Source: G965230615 sp965230615
GTDB lineage: Bacteria > Pseudomonadota > Gammaproteobacteria > HTCC5015
Reading direction: 5' to 3'
Length of the DNA: 64,000 bases
Assembly (NCBI GenBank): GCA_965230615.1
Contig: OZ246012.1
Coordinates: forward strand, 3,224,001-3,288,000
Shown here: piece by piece, positions 43,361 through 52,060 of the stretch
Numbering within the stretch: the stretch's first letter is position 1
Layout: each line of letters opens with the position of its first letter
Position numbers and translations under genes: made by a program
The notes under the pieces: generated by a model
What the model was told of the DNA's origin: nothing
What the model saw: only the letters and a program-made list of their open reading frames with translations
Database searches by the model: none

Positions 43361-44641
43361 TTAACGGATGGTTTGTCCGGCAATCAATGTTTGTACTGTT
43401 TTACCTTGTAAAGGCCAGCCTTCGAAAGCTGAATTAAGCCCAGCGCTATACCAGCTATTTGCCTGTACCTGCCATTCTTGTTTGGGGTCAAAGATGCAAA
43501 CATCGGCCGTTTGTCCCACTTGTAAGCTGCCTGTTGGTAATCCTAATATATTGGCTGGTGTATTGCTCAAGGCCGCAATGGCTGTGGCCATTGATATTTT
43601 GTTTTCATTGCACAGTTGCAGTGTTAATGGCAGTAGTGTGTCAAGACCAGCACTGCCTGCTTCAGTGGCTGAAAAAGGTTTGAGTTTGGCATCGCGTTCA
43701 TGTGGTTGATGGTCAGAACAGATCGCTTGTATGGTGCCATCAGCGACAGCGTTGATCAGGGCTGTACGATCAGCATCTGATCTTAGCGGTGGAATAATAT
43801 GTGCGCTACTGTTGAAGTTGATTAAATCAAGCTCGGACAAATAGAGATGGTGAATGGCAACATCGGCTGTAACAGGTAGCCCTTTTTGTCGTGCCTCAGC
43901 TAGTAAAGTCACTGCGGCGGCAGACGATAAGCGGCCAAAATGTAACTGTACGCCAGTATCTTCAACCAGGGCCAAGTATTGTGCAATGGCCACCGTCTCA
44001 GCGGAAACAGGTATGCCAGGCAGGCCTAAGCGGGTAGCAATCGCGCCTTCATGGGCAACGCCTTGTTGCGCTAGTTGTTTATGTAAAGGTGTGATATGGA
44101 CTGTTAGCTTATGGGTTGCAGCATATTGCATCGCGCGTCTTAGTACGCATAAATCATCAATCGCTCGCATGCCATTGCTGACACCGACGCAACCGGCTGC
44201 TTTGAGTGCGGCCAGCTCACTCAATTGTGTGCCGCCTAAACCAACGGTTAGCGCGCCTAAAGTGACAACATGCGCGCCGCTGGCTTGTTGCGCGCGCTTT
44301 TGGATAAGTTCGACAACCGCTGGCTCATCGATAACCGGGTCAGTATCAGGAGGCATGCAAACTGTCGTGATACCGGATAGCGCCGCCGCCCGCATCTCGC
44401 TGGCAATAGTGGCTTTGTGTTCCAGGCCGGGTTCGCGTAGCCGGGCGCTTAGGTCAACCACTCCCGGGCATACCAGCAGCCCTTCGGCATCGATAGTTTG
44501 ATCGGCGGTGAAGTCTTCGCGTGCATTGTCACCGGCGGCAATAATTTTGCCATCAGCAATGTGTAGATCGCCGATTTGGTCGAGCTGTTGAGCCGGGTCA
44601 AGCAGGTGGCCAGCGCGGATACATATTTTGTCAGTACTCAT
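43361..44641 (-). CDS. pyrX: Dihydroorotase-like protein, non-catalytic PyrC' (PyrX) partner of aspartate transcarbamoylase
   Basis: 426 residues with the amidohydrolase fold, but the metal-binding HxH of true dihydroorotases (DxHxHxREPG) reads DLSARLREPG, and another His region reads LHFGRLSS. ICSDHQPHERD and the C-terminal NTPANILGLPTG remain. In Pseudomonas such a dead dihydroorotase is required to assemble the PyrB dodecamer. Its ATG overlaps the pyrB stop (ATGA, 44638-44641), consistent with that role. The functional dihydroorotase must be encoded elsewhere. Confidence 0.92.
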   Translation of the reverse strand: MSTDKICIRAGHLLDPAQQLDQIGDLHIADGKIIAAGDNAREDFTADQTIDAEGLLVCPGVVDLSARLREPGLEHKATIASEMRAAALSGITTVCMPPDTDPVIDEPAVVELIQKRAQQASGAHVVTLGALTVGLGGTQLSELAALKAAGCVGVSNGMRAIDDLCVLRRAMQYAATHKLTVHITPLHKQLAQQGVAHEGAIATRLGLPGIPVSAETVAIAQYLALVEDTGVQLHFGRLSSAAAVTLLAEARQKGLPVTADVAIHHLYLSELDLINFNSSAHIIPPLRSDADRTALINAVADGTIQAICSDHQPHERDAKLKPFSATEAGSAGLDTLLPLTLQLCNENKISMATAIAALSNTPANILGLPTGSLQVGQTADVCIFDPKQEWQVQANSWYSAGLNSAFEGWPLQGKTVQTLIAGQTIR

Positions 44642-45624
44642 AGCGGGCTTACCTGGCGGTTTTTCAGTGCCATGGACATAACCGCCATCCTAACAGCAAT
44701 GCCTGTTGTGACCTGTTCAAGAATAACCGACTGTGGGCCGTCGGCAACGTCAGATTCAATTTCAACGCCTCGGTTAGCAGGGCCTGGGTGCATGACAATA
44801 GCATCTTGCTGCGCCAGTTTTAAACGTTCGCGTGTCAGGCCATACAACTGAAAGTACTCTTGCTCGCTGGGCAATAAAGCGCCTTGCATGCGCTCTTTTT
44901 GCAAGCGCAACATGATGATGACATCCGCATCACGGATGCCTTCATCCATATTATGGTATACCTTGACGCCCATGCTTGTTACGTCGGCCGGTAGCAGTGT
45001 TTTGGGGGCAACCACTCGTACATCAGCCGTCATTAATAAGTTCAAAGCATGAATCTGTGAGCGGGCTACGCGGGAGTGCAAAATATCCCCAACAATCGCG
45101 ACAGTGAGCTTGCTAAAGTCGCGCTTATGGCGGCGAATCGTAAACATATCGAGTAAGGCTTGGGTCGGGTGAGCGTGTCGGCCATCACCCGCATTGATGA
45201 CACTCACATGTGGTGCCACATGCTGTGCCAGAAAGTAGGCTGCACCACTGTTTTCATGTCGGATAACAAACATATCGCACTGCATTGCCTCAAGGTTTTT
45301 CACTGTGTCCAGTAAAGACTCGCCTTTCGCAGTGGCTGAAGTGCTGATATTGATATTGAGTACATCAGCCGAGAGGCGTTTAGCCGCTAACTCAAATGTG
45401 GTGCGTGTGCGAGTGCTGGCTTCAAAGAAAATATTGGCAACGGTTTTGCCTTGTAGATTCGGGACTTTTTTTACAGCTCGGTCGTTAATGTCAACAAAGG
45501 TCTCTGTGGTATCGAGAATAGTGGTAATTAACGACTGGTTGAGACCTTCAATATCCAATAGATGCTGAAGCTGTCCTCGGTGGTTCAGCTGCAGATTGCC
45601 AGCTTGGGTAAGCGTACTCGTCAT
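44638..45624 (-). CDS. pyrB: Aspartate carbamoyltransferase catalytic subunit PyrB
   Basis: 328 residues with the carbamoyl-phosphate site STRTRTTFELAAKRL, the HPTQALLDMFTIRR segment, VGDILHSRVARSQ, and MHPGPANRGVEIES. It makes carbamoyl-aspartate, the first committed step of pyrimidine synthesis. Homology to P. aeruginosa PyrB runs from the first residues, so ATG 45624 is right, yet no ribosome-binding site precedes it (seven Cs instead). pyrX overlaps its stop. pyrR, found before pyrB in Pseudomonas, is absent. Confidence 0.97.
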   Translation of the reverse strand: MTSTLTQAGNLQLNHRGQLQHLLDIEGLNQSLITTILDTTETFVDINDRAVKKVPNLQGKTVANIFFEASTRTRTTFELAAKRLSADVLNINISTSATAKGESLLDTVKNLEAMQCDMFVIRHENSGAAYFLAQHVAPHVSVINAGDGRHAHPTQALLDMFTIRRHKRDFSKLTVAIVGDILHSRVARSQIHALNLLMTADVRVVAPKTLLPADVTSMGVKVYHNMDEGIRDADVIIMLRLQKERMQGALLPSEQEYFQLYGLTRERLKLAQQDAIVMHPGPANRGVEIESDVADGPQSVILEQVTTGIAVRMAVMSMALKNRQVSPL

Positions 45625-45638
45625 GGGGGGGTATTATA
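45625..45638 (-). promoter_or_regulatory. TATAAT box and C7 tract immediately upstream of pyrB
   Basis: On the minus strand, TATAAT (45638-45633) is followed by A, seven Cs (45631-45625) and the ATG. If this is the -10 box, transcription would start inside the C-run or at the ATG, giving a leaderless or nearly leaderless mRNA. No good -35 box is seen at 17 bp. Confidence 0.5.
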
Positions 45639-45693
45639 GCGGGGCGGCCCGGATAATTCTGCAATTTTATTACGTTGTTATTGGGGCTTGTGC

Positions 45694-46194
45694 TTAGTGG
45701 GACTGGTGATAAGTTGATAGTAGCCAGCTCTCCAGGATAAATGAGGCAGCCAGTTTATCAATATCTTGCTTGTGGTTTTTTTGTGAACGTAAGCCTTGTT
45801 GGTGTTGTTCGCGAATGAGGCTCTTAGCTGATGAGGAAGTCAGACTTTCATCGTGCATGTAAACAGGTAAAGCAAAGCGCTGTTGTAGTTCTTTGGCGAA
45901 TTTACGAGCGGCTTTGGTGCTTGGGCTGTCGCTGCCATCTTTATGTAGTGGTAAGCCAACTACAATGGCATCAGGCTTCCATTCGCGTATTAAATCAGTG
46001 AGTGCTGCCCAGTTAACACCGTTATTGTTGTTTTCGATTGTGGTGAGCGGGCTTGCGGTGCCCGTTATTGGTTGACCAATGGCAACGCCAATACGTCGTT
46101 GGCCAAAATCAAAGCCGATAATCGTGGTATAAGGCGCTTGTTGATTAACGTAGTTAATAGTCGTTCTCTTTGTGTTAGGCGTGGCCGGCTTCAC
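45694..46194 (-). CDS. ruvX: Pre-16S rRNA nuclease RuvX (YqgF family)
   Basis: 166 residues with the RNase H-like motif IIGFDFGQRRIGVAIG, AIVVGLPLHKDGSDS, and C-terminal HDESLTSSSAK and KQDIDKLAASFILESWL. YqgF proteins process the 5' end of 16S rRNA and are essential in many bacteria. Slightly longer at the N terminus (about 20 residues before the fold) than E. coli YqgF. Its start overlaps the end of yqgE by 20 bases; the pair is conserved. Confidence 0.95.
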   Translation of the reverse strand: MKPATPNTKRTTINYVNQQAPYTTIIGFDFGQRRIGVAIGQPITGTASPLTTIENNNNGVNWAALTDLIREWKPDAIVVGLPLHKDGSDSPSTKAARKFAKELQQRFALPVYMHDESLTSSSAKSLIREQHQQGLRSQKNHKQDIDKLAASFILESWLLSTYHQSH

Positions 46195-46732
46195 CGGATA
46201 TCAGGCATAAGTCAATGCCCATTGCATTGGCGACCGCATGCCACAGTTGCTCTGCGGCTGTGTTGAACAGGATGTCTTCATCAGCAGGGTGAGTGAGCCA
46301 AATATTATCCGCAATTTCATTTTCAAGCTGTCCACCGTCCCAACCGGCATAGCCCAGGGTAATAATGGCATCCTGGGGGGCTTGCTCATTGGCAATAGCG
46401 TTGAGGATGTCAGCCGAGGTGGTCAGGCCAACATTGTCTGTCACCGATATTGTGGAATCCCAATTGCCGATAGGTCGGTGTAAGATAAAGCCGCTGTCAG
46501 TCGCTACCGGCCCGCCTGCCAGAATCATTTTATTGCGCAGTTCGGGTTGGATGCTGTGGATTTGCATTTGCTGCATCAGCTCGGAAAAACAAAAATCTGT
46601 TGTGCGGGTGAGTACCAGGCCCATGGCACGTTGTTCATTGTGCTCACAGATATAAGTTACCGTCCGATAAAAATTAGGGTCGGTTAAATTTGGCATGGCA
46701 ATCAAGAAGTGATTGGTCAGATTTGCAGTCAT
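46175..46732 (-). CDS. yqgE: YqgE/AlgH family protein
   Basis: 185 residues, starting LTNHFLIAMPNLTDPNFYRTVTYICEHNEQRAMGLVLTR, the family signature, followed by AGGPVATDSGFILHR, ITLGYAGWDGGQLENEI and WLTHPADEDILF. Structure is known in the family but biochemical role is not; AlgH was linked to alginate regulation in Pseudomonas. First gene of yqgE-ruvX; pyrB follows after 69 bp. Confidence 0.95.
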   Translation of the reverse strand: MTANLTNHFLIAMPNLTDPNFYRTVTYICEHNEQRAMGLVLTRTTDFCFSELMQQMQIHSIQPELRNKMILAGGPVATDSGFILHRPIGNWDSTISVTDNVGLTTSADILNAIANEQAPQDAIITLGYAGWDGGQLENEIADNIWLTHPADEDILFNTAAEQLWHAVANAMGIDLCLISGEAGHA

Positions 46733-47004
46733 TGTTATCTTCAGTTTTATGGGTGCACAGTCAGGACGTTATTTAATAAGGCCGACATGCAGGATGCCGG
46801 TTTATATATACTTATGACCTTAATACCGAAAGATAATTGCATATCGGCGTATACAGATGCGCTAAAAAAGTATCGCGAGCAATTATAGTGTAGTTTCTTT
46901 GAACGCTTTATGCACGATTTTTGGTCAATTTAACAACACCAAAGGTGGAATCTGTGCAGGCCAGCACAACAGTGGCGGCGCGATTTTCTGTTTGTCAGTG
47001 TTTG

Positions 47005-47901
47005 TTAGTGGGTATTGAGTCCGTCCCCGCTGAATTGCCAGGTACGTACAATTTCCAAGTGGTCAGCCAGCTGACGTAAGTCTGAAGGGAAAGGGGTAAA
47101 TGGCGAAGAAAGCTCAACAATCCGTTTGGCTGCCTCATCTAAAACAGTGGATCCGGAGGACTTTATCAGATTCACTTCGATAATGCTGCCGTCCCACTTA
47201 AGCTCAACCTCTAACATCAACGAACCTTCAATTTCATTTTTTAGTGCCTGATCCGGGTAATTGAGGTTGCCGATACGCTCGACCTTTTCGACCCAGGTAT
47301 GCATATATTGAGCGGGCGCGTACTCATGCGTACTTGCCGTTAGTACCAGCTTTTTGGGGCGTTTGGCGTAAGCCTGTTTTTTCATATTTAACTCAGCGGC
47401 CAAGCGGGCAATTTCCAGGTCGTAGTCCAATATTTCGTCTGTTTGAGTGTTTTGGGATTCAGAGGCTTGTTTTTTCTCAACCTCAACGGTTTTGTTCTCA
47501 GCGTATAACTGGGTAATCAGGCGTTGGCTCATGTCCTGATGTTGCAGTGGGTTACCCCCTTGAACAGGCTGTGGCGCAATGCCTGCTTCCTGGCTGAGTT
47601 CGGGAGACGTGAACAGTTCGCTTGGGCGATTACGCTGATCGCTTTCGCCACCACCGTCTTGCGCTGCTTGAGCGAGGTAGTCAGCTTTTTCTGGTGTCTT
47701 GTCGCTGTGCTTTTGTACCAGAATAATTTCCAGTGCTGCAGGTGGGTCAAGGTCGGCTAGGTCTTCCGGTGCGAAGCCGAAGCCCAGAATAAATACCGCA
47801 TGTACAGAGGCGGCTAAAAAAACCGTTAAGCTGAGCCTGTCTGATGCGCTAATCGGTGGAGCGTTTTTTGATGGGTATGCAGGCGCCAGTGTCGCAGTCA
47901 T
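47005..47901 (-). CDS. TonB-family energy transducer
   Basis: 298 residues: one N-terminal membrane helix (LSLTVFLAASVHAVFILGFGF), a Gln/Glu-rich, Pro-poor periplasmic part (about 60-205) and a TonB C-terminal domain (VERIGNLNYPDQALKNEIEGSLMLEVELKWDGSIIEV, SSGSTVLDEAAKRIVELSSPF). It would pass proton-motive force to outer-membrane receptors or a related machine. No exbB/exbD nearby; TonB genes between gshB and yqgE are standard in Pseudomonas-like genomes. The 272-bp stretch below it, to 46733, shows nothing clear. Confidence 0.92.
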   Translation of the reverse strand: MTATLAPAYPSKNAPPISASDRLSLTVFLAASVHAVFILGFGFAPEDLADLDPPAALEIILVQKHSDKTPEKADYLAQAAQDGGGESDQRNRPSELFTSPELSQEAGIAPQPVQGGNPLQHQDMSQRLITQLYAENKTVEVEKKQASESQNTQTDEILDYDLEIARLAAELNMKKQAYAKRPKKLVLTASTHEYAPAQYMHTWVEKVERIGNLNYPDQALKNEIEGSLMLEVELKWDGSIIEVNLIKSSGSTVLDEAAKRIVELSSPFTPFPSDLRQLADHLEIVRTWQFSGDGLNTH

Positions 47902-47980
47902 GTTATTGCCGGATCACAATATTCATCATATTGCTGCATTGTAACCATAACTTGTGATCGAAGTGAAATATTCTAATAGG

Positions 47981-48937
47981 CTATTGGTTTTGCTTGAGTG
48001 CGATAGTAATCTGGTCCATGAGTTGGTCGGCGATATCCAGTGAATACAAGGCGTCGAGCTCGCGAATGCATGTTGGGCTGGTAACATTGATTTCTGTCAG
48101 GTAGTCGCCTATGACATCAAGTCCGGCGAACATAATACCCATATCACGAATAACTGGACCCACTTTGTGGCAGATTTCCAAATCGCGTTCGCTAAGCGGT
48201 CGGCCTTCGCCCTGACCGCCGGCGGCCAAATTGCCACGAGACTCCCCATGGGCAGGGATGCGCGCCAGCGCGTAGGGGATAGCTTCACCGTTAATCAGTA
48301 ATATCCGCTTATCACCAGCGCTAATCTCGGGAATATAACGTTGTGCCATGATGGTGGCACGGTCGCCTTGCGTCATGGTTTCCAATATAACGCTGGTGTT
48401 TGGATCGCCTTGTTGAATGCGAAAAATAGATTGGCCGCCCATGCCATCGAGTGGTTTGAGGATAATATCCTGATGCGTAGCAAGAAAAGCTCTTAGCTGA
48501 GCCTGTTGTGAGGAGACCAGCGTTGCTGTGCAGAGTTCGCTAAACCAGGCAATGAATAGCTTTTCATTGATCAAGCGCAGGCTAGCGGGGTTATTGACAA
48601 CCTTAACACCGCTTGCTTGGGCGCGTTCGAGCAAATAAGTTGTATAGATGTACTCCATGTTATAGGGAGGATCTACTCGCATTAGCACGACATCTAAGGT
48701 GTTCAGTGCCTGCGTTTGTGTCTCGCCCAGCGTAAACCATCGGTCCTGTTGCCCAAAGACCTGTAGAGGGCGCATATTGGCATAACAGTCGCCATCACTG
48801 AGGTAGAGATCGCTTTGCTCAATATAATACAGTGACCAGTCGCGTGCCTGAGCGGCAAGCAGCATCGCCAGCGTTGAGTCTTTTTTAGGGTTGATAGACC
48901 CGATGGGGTCCATCACTACACCAAGTTTTATGGTCAT
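47981..48937 (-). CDS. gshB: Glutathione synthetase GshB
   Basis: 318 residues, ATP-grasp fold: LGVVMDPIGSINPKKDST at the start, MRVDPPYNMEYIYTTYLLE, VVNNPASLRLINEKLF, ILKPLDGMGGQSIFRI (glycine-rich loop), RYIPEISAGDKRILLINGEAIPYALARIP and INVTSPTCIRELD. It adds glycine to gamma-glutamylcysteine. It follows gshA by 9 bp, so the whole glutathione pathway is one operon. Confidence 0.97.
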   Translation of the reverse strand: MTIKLGVVMDPIGSINPKKDSTLAMLLAAQARDWSLYYIEQSDLYLSDGDCYANMRPLQVFGQQDRWFTLGETQTQALNTLDVVLMRVDPPYNMEYIYTTYLLERAQASGVKVVNNPASLRLINEKLFIAWFSELCTATLVSSQQAQLRAFLATHQDIILKPLDGMGGQSIFRIQQGDPNTSVILETMTQGDRATIMAQRYIPEISAGDKRILLINGEAIPYALARIPAHGESRGNLAAGGQGEGRPLSERDLEICHKVGPVIRDMGIMFAGLDVIGDYLTEINVTSPTCIRELDALYSLDIADQLMDQITIALKQNQ

Positions 48938-48946
48938 TGTCGTGCT

Positions 48947-50272
48947 TTAGGTATTGGCTTGCGTAATTGATGTATCTTGAGCGGTTTCTTGTGCAATTTC
49001 TCTGGCAGCAGCCAGTAAGGCCAAGCGGGCAATTACCCCGTAAGCATAAAAACGGTTAGGCTCATCGTCTGGTTGGCAATTATGGTCAGGAGAGCTGCAA
49101 GACTCGGCAAAAGCCAGCGGTTCAAAGTGCATGCCGGGCGAGTTAAGGCTGGCAGCATGGTCTTTATCAGTGTGCACGCGATAAAAGCCGCCGACAACAA
49201 AACGGTCCACCATGTAGACAACAGGTTCGGCAACATCACCTGTGCTTAGCTTCTCACTGGTATAAACCCCTTCCTGAATAATGACCTTTTCAACTTTCTG
49301 GCCTTCCTTGGTTGAGTCCATACGGCTGCGTTGTTTGCGGTTCAGTTTGCCGATTTCGTCAACGCTACTTACTGTCATAACCCCCATACCGTACGAGCCA
49401 GCATCAGCCTTGATGAAAACGTAAGGCTTTTTATCAATGCCATATTCATCATACTTTTTCTGAATGGCTTCCAGTAACTCGCCAACATGTTTTTCCAGGC
49501 AGGCATAGCCCTCGCGTTTCATAAAGTCAATGTGACCACAGTTACGCATTAAAGGGTCTATTAACCAGGGATCGAGATTGATTAATGTTGAAAACTCATT
49601 TGCAACTTCTCGGTAGACTGAAAAATGTTCAGACTTTAGTCTATTGCTCCAGCCTACACTCAAAGGTGGTATGATTTGCTGGTCGAGATTTTCCAGTATT
49701 GCCGGGCGGCCACTACTCAGATCATTATTAAGTAAAATAACGCAGGGCTTAAAGCCTTCTAAATAGAGTTTATTATCTTCGCGTGTAATGGGCTCTAAAG
49801 TGAGCTGCTTGCCTGAGGGTAGTTCAATAGTCTGGCTAGCCTCAAGGTTTGTCAGTAAAGAGCCGATGCGGGTATTGTAGCCAGCTTGGTTAAGGATGTA
49901 TTGGAGTGTGGCAACACTTTCCAGATAGAATAAGTTACGCGTGTGATTTTCGGGGATAATGAGAATATTGCCCGCATTTGGACAGTGCTGCTGTAGCGCG
50001 GATTGCACCGCATGATAGGTCAAAGGCAATAATGTTGGGTTAAGATTATTAAAACCTGCAGGGAACAGGTTAGTATCCACAGGCGCCAGTTTAAATCGAG
50101 CGTTACGTAGATCTACTGACGCATAAAAAGGCGGTGGGGTGGCCTGCCATTGATCGCGAAACCAAGACTCAATACGAGTTTGGTGCTCGAGCAATAAAGA
50201 CTCTAATGTGTGTATAGGGCCATTATCGGCTGTAATTAAATGCGGAACCAAAGGGAGTGCTTGCACGGTCAT
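48947..50272 (-). CDS. gshA: Glutamate-cysteine ligase, Acidithiobacillus-type GshA
   Basis: 441 residues; not similar to E. coli GshA but to the form I recall from Acidithiobacillus ferrooxidans and many pseudomonad relatives. Segments: FYASVDLRNARFKLAPVDTNLFPAGFNNL, IIPENHTRNLFYLE, NNDLSSGRP, KPYVFIKADAGSYGMGVMTV (nucleotide-binding loop), VVYMVDRFVVGGFYRVHTDKD. It makes gamma-glutamylcysteine, the first glutathione step. The 329-bp gap between it and pilG, divergent, holds both promoters; no other element was found there. Confidence 0.93.
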   Translation of the reverse strand: MTVQALPLVPHLITADNGPIHTLESLLLEHQTRIESWFRDQWQATPPPFYASVDLRNARFKLAPVDTNLFPAGFNNLNPTLLPLTYHAVQSALQQHCPNAGNILIIPENHTRNLFYLESVATLQYILNQAGYNTRIGSLLTNLEASQTIELPSGKQLTLEPITREDNKLYLEGFKPCVILLNNDLSSGRPAILENLDQQIIPPLSVGWSNRLKSEHFSVYREVANEFSTLINLDPWLIDPLMRNCGHIDFMKREGYACLEKHVGELLEAIQKKYDEYGIDKKPYVFIKADAGSYGMGVMTVSSVDEIGKLNRKQRSRMDSTKEGQKVEKVIIQEGVYTSEKLSTGDVAEPVVYMVDRFVVGGFYRVHTDKDHAASLNSPGMHFEPLAFAESCSSPDHNCQPDDEPNRFYAYGVIARLALLAAAREIAQETAQDTSITQANT

Positions 50273-50601
50273 TGCATACCTTAGTTGTGAGGTGGTTAAT
50301 TTAGCAGCTTTGTCCCTCAGATGGTGGGTAAAGTTCGCTGATTTTTTCCTGTGTTTTCAGAATATAGGGCGGTTTGCCGCTATTTCAACTGTAAAATAGC
50401 AAAGCCCATATTTTACTAGCGACTTAAAGAATATGAGCTAAGTGCTCTTTTTGTAAGGATTTTGATTGATTAAAGCTGGTAGTTAAGCTAAATTTCAAAG
50501 TGCCTTATTCTAAATAAGGACAATATTAATTAGTGTGTGAGTGGGTGTCGATTTTTCGGCACTTAGGTGTTTCAAATTAGGCAAATAATTGCACAAAGCT
50601 T

Positions 50602-50991
50602 ATGACGGACGATATTTCAGGTCTTAAGGTCATGGTCATCGATGATAGCAAGACAATTCGGCGAACTGCCGAGAGCTTGCTCAAGAAGGCAGGCTGTGAT
50701 GTTATAACAGCCAGTGATGGCTTTGAGGCGCTTGCCAAAATCACCGAACACAAGCCCGATATTATCTTTGTCGATATCCTAATGCCCCGCCTGGATGGCT
50801 ATCAAACCTGTGCCTTGATAAAAAATAACAGTATTTTCAAGCGTACACCGGTAATTATGCTATCGAGTAAAGATAGCATCTTTGATCGAGCCAGAGGCCG
50901 TATTGTTGGCTCAGAGCAATATCTTACCAAGCCGTTTACCAAAGAAGATTTGCTTGGCGCCATCAAGCAACATGTTGGTAAAGCGGCCTAG
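50602..50991 (+). CDS. pilG: Twitching motility response regulator PilG
   Basis: 129 residues, a lone receiver domain: acidic pocket VMVIDDSKTIRR, phospho-Asp in IIFVDILMPRLDGY, Thr/Ser switch MLSSKDS and Lys in LTKPFTKEDL. In P. aeruginosa PilG acts downstream of ChpA to stimulate pilus extension and cAMP synthesis. First gene of the pilGHIJ-chpAC operon. Confidence 0.95.
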   Translation: MTDDISGLKVMVIDDSKTIRRTAESLLKKAGCDVITASDGFEALAKITEHKPDIIFVDILMPRLDGYQTCALIKNNSIFKRTPVIMLSSKDSIFDRARGRIVGSEQYLTKPFTKEDLLGAIKQHVGKAA

Positions 50992-51066
50992 TGGGGGGCA
51001 AATGATGTGTACAGTAACAACAAAAGAGTTTAAACGAACGAAAATACAGACGTTGAGTAGCTTGAT

Positions 51067-51429
51067 ATGAAAGTATTGATTATTGACGACTCACCTACCG
51101 AGGCCCATGTTGTTACTGGGTACTTATCGAAGCACAGCATGGAGGTGATAGTTGCACATGATGCCGAGGAAGGTATCAAAATGGCCAAACAAGAGTTGCC
51201 AGATGCCATTTTAATGGATGTTGTTATGCCAGGGATGAACGGTTTTCAGGCGACTCGTCATCTGACCAAAGACCCCGTAACCGCCAATATTCCCATTATT
51301 ATTTTGACCACTAAAGGGGCCGAAACAGATAGAGTCTGGGGGATGCGTCAAGGAGCGATGGATTACCTCGTTAAACCAGTTGAAGAAGCCGATCTGATTG
51401 GCCGATTGAACTCACTGTTAGCAAGATGA
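51067..51429 (+). CDS. pilH: Twitching motility response regulator PilH
   Basis: 120 residues, single receiver: VLIIDDSPTEAHVV, phospho-Asp in AILMDVVMPGMNGFQATR, ILTTKGAETDRVWGMRQGAMDYLVKPVEE. It counters PilG and favours retraction. It lies 75 bp after pilG and 4 bp before pilI. Confidence 0.95.
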   Translation: MKVLIIDDSPTEAHVVTGYLSKHSMEVIVAHDAEEGIKMAKQELPDAILMDVVMPGMNGFQATRHLTKDPVTANIPIIILTTKGAETDRVWGMRQGAMDYLVKPVEEADLIGRLNSLLAR

Positions 51430-51433
51430 ATTT

Positions 51434-51994
51434 ATGACCGCGACTTCGCCAATAGAGCAGTTACTGGAAATTGAGAGCAAGGTGCTCTCACACAAAGAGA
51501 ATCTGCCTCAGGTTGCTGAGGCGGTAGCTGAGTGGCGTGGTGTGGGTTTCAAAATAGGTAATGCTGAGCTGGTTGTTTCTATGCTGGATGTTGTCGAGGT
51601 ATTGGACCCGGTAACGTGTACGAGAATACCTTCCAGCAAAATATGGTTTGAAGGCATAGCCAATATTCGCGGCCAGTTAGTGCCAATTACCAACTTATAT
51701 GGTTTTTTGCATAGTGAAGTACCTGCTGCAACGATGCAGGAGCGAGTTATTATATTTCGGTTTGCAAACTCAATTACGGGGCTGTTGGTCAGTGCTGTGA
51801 CTGGGATACGGAGTTTTAGAGCGGATAGTATGACGCAAAATACACAAGCGTTAGATGAGCCTCTATCCAGCTACATCATGGGTGCCTTCCCGCGTATTGG
51901 TGATGATGAGGTGCCTGTATTTGACTTTATGAAGCTGGCTAATAGTGAGCAGTTTCTAAGTATATCTGAGTTATCAGGGTTAACAGCTGGGTAA
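51434..51994 (+). CDS. pilI: CheW-like adaptor PilI
   Basis: 186 residues with a CheW domain: WRGVGFKIGNAELVVSMLDVVEVLDP, IANIRGQLVPITNLYGFL, VIIFRFANSITGLLVSAVTGIRSF. It links the receptor PilJ to the kinase ChpA. Start ATG 51434 closely follows the pilH stop. Confidence 0.95.
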   Translation: MTATSPIEQLLEIESKVLSHKENLPQVAEAVAEWRGVGFKIGNAELVVSMLDVVEVLDPVTCTRIPSSKIWFEGIANIRGQLVPITNLYGFLHSEVPAATMQERVIIFRFANSITGLLVSAVTGIRSFRADSMTQNTQALDEPLSSYIMGAFPRIGDDEVPVFDFMKLANSEQFLSISELSGLTAG

Positions 51995-52060
51995 AGGGGT
52001 ATCCATGTTTTTACTATCAGGGAATAACTGCGACATGATCATGAGTGGGGAGTAAACACT

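Noticed and set aside
43854..44501. Plus-strand frame of 215 codons opposite pyrX
   Set aside because: Antisense shadow of a well-conserved gene; Ser/Ala/Cys-rich composition typical of such shadows.
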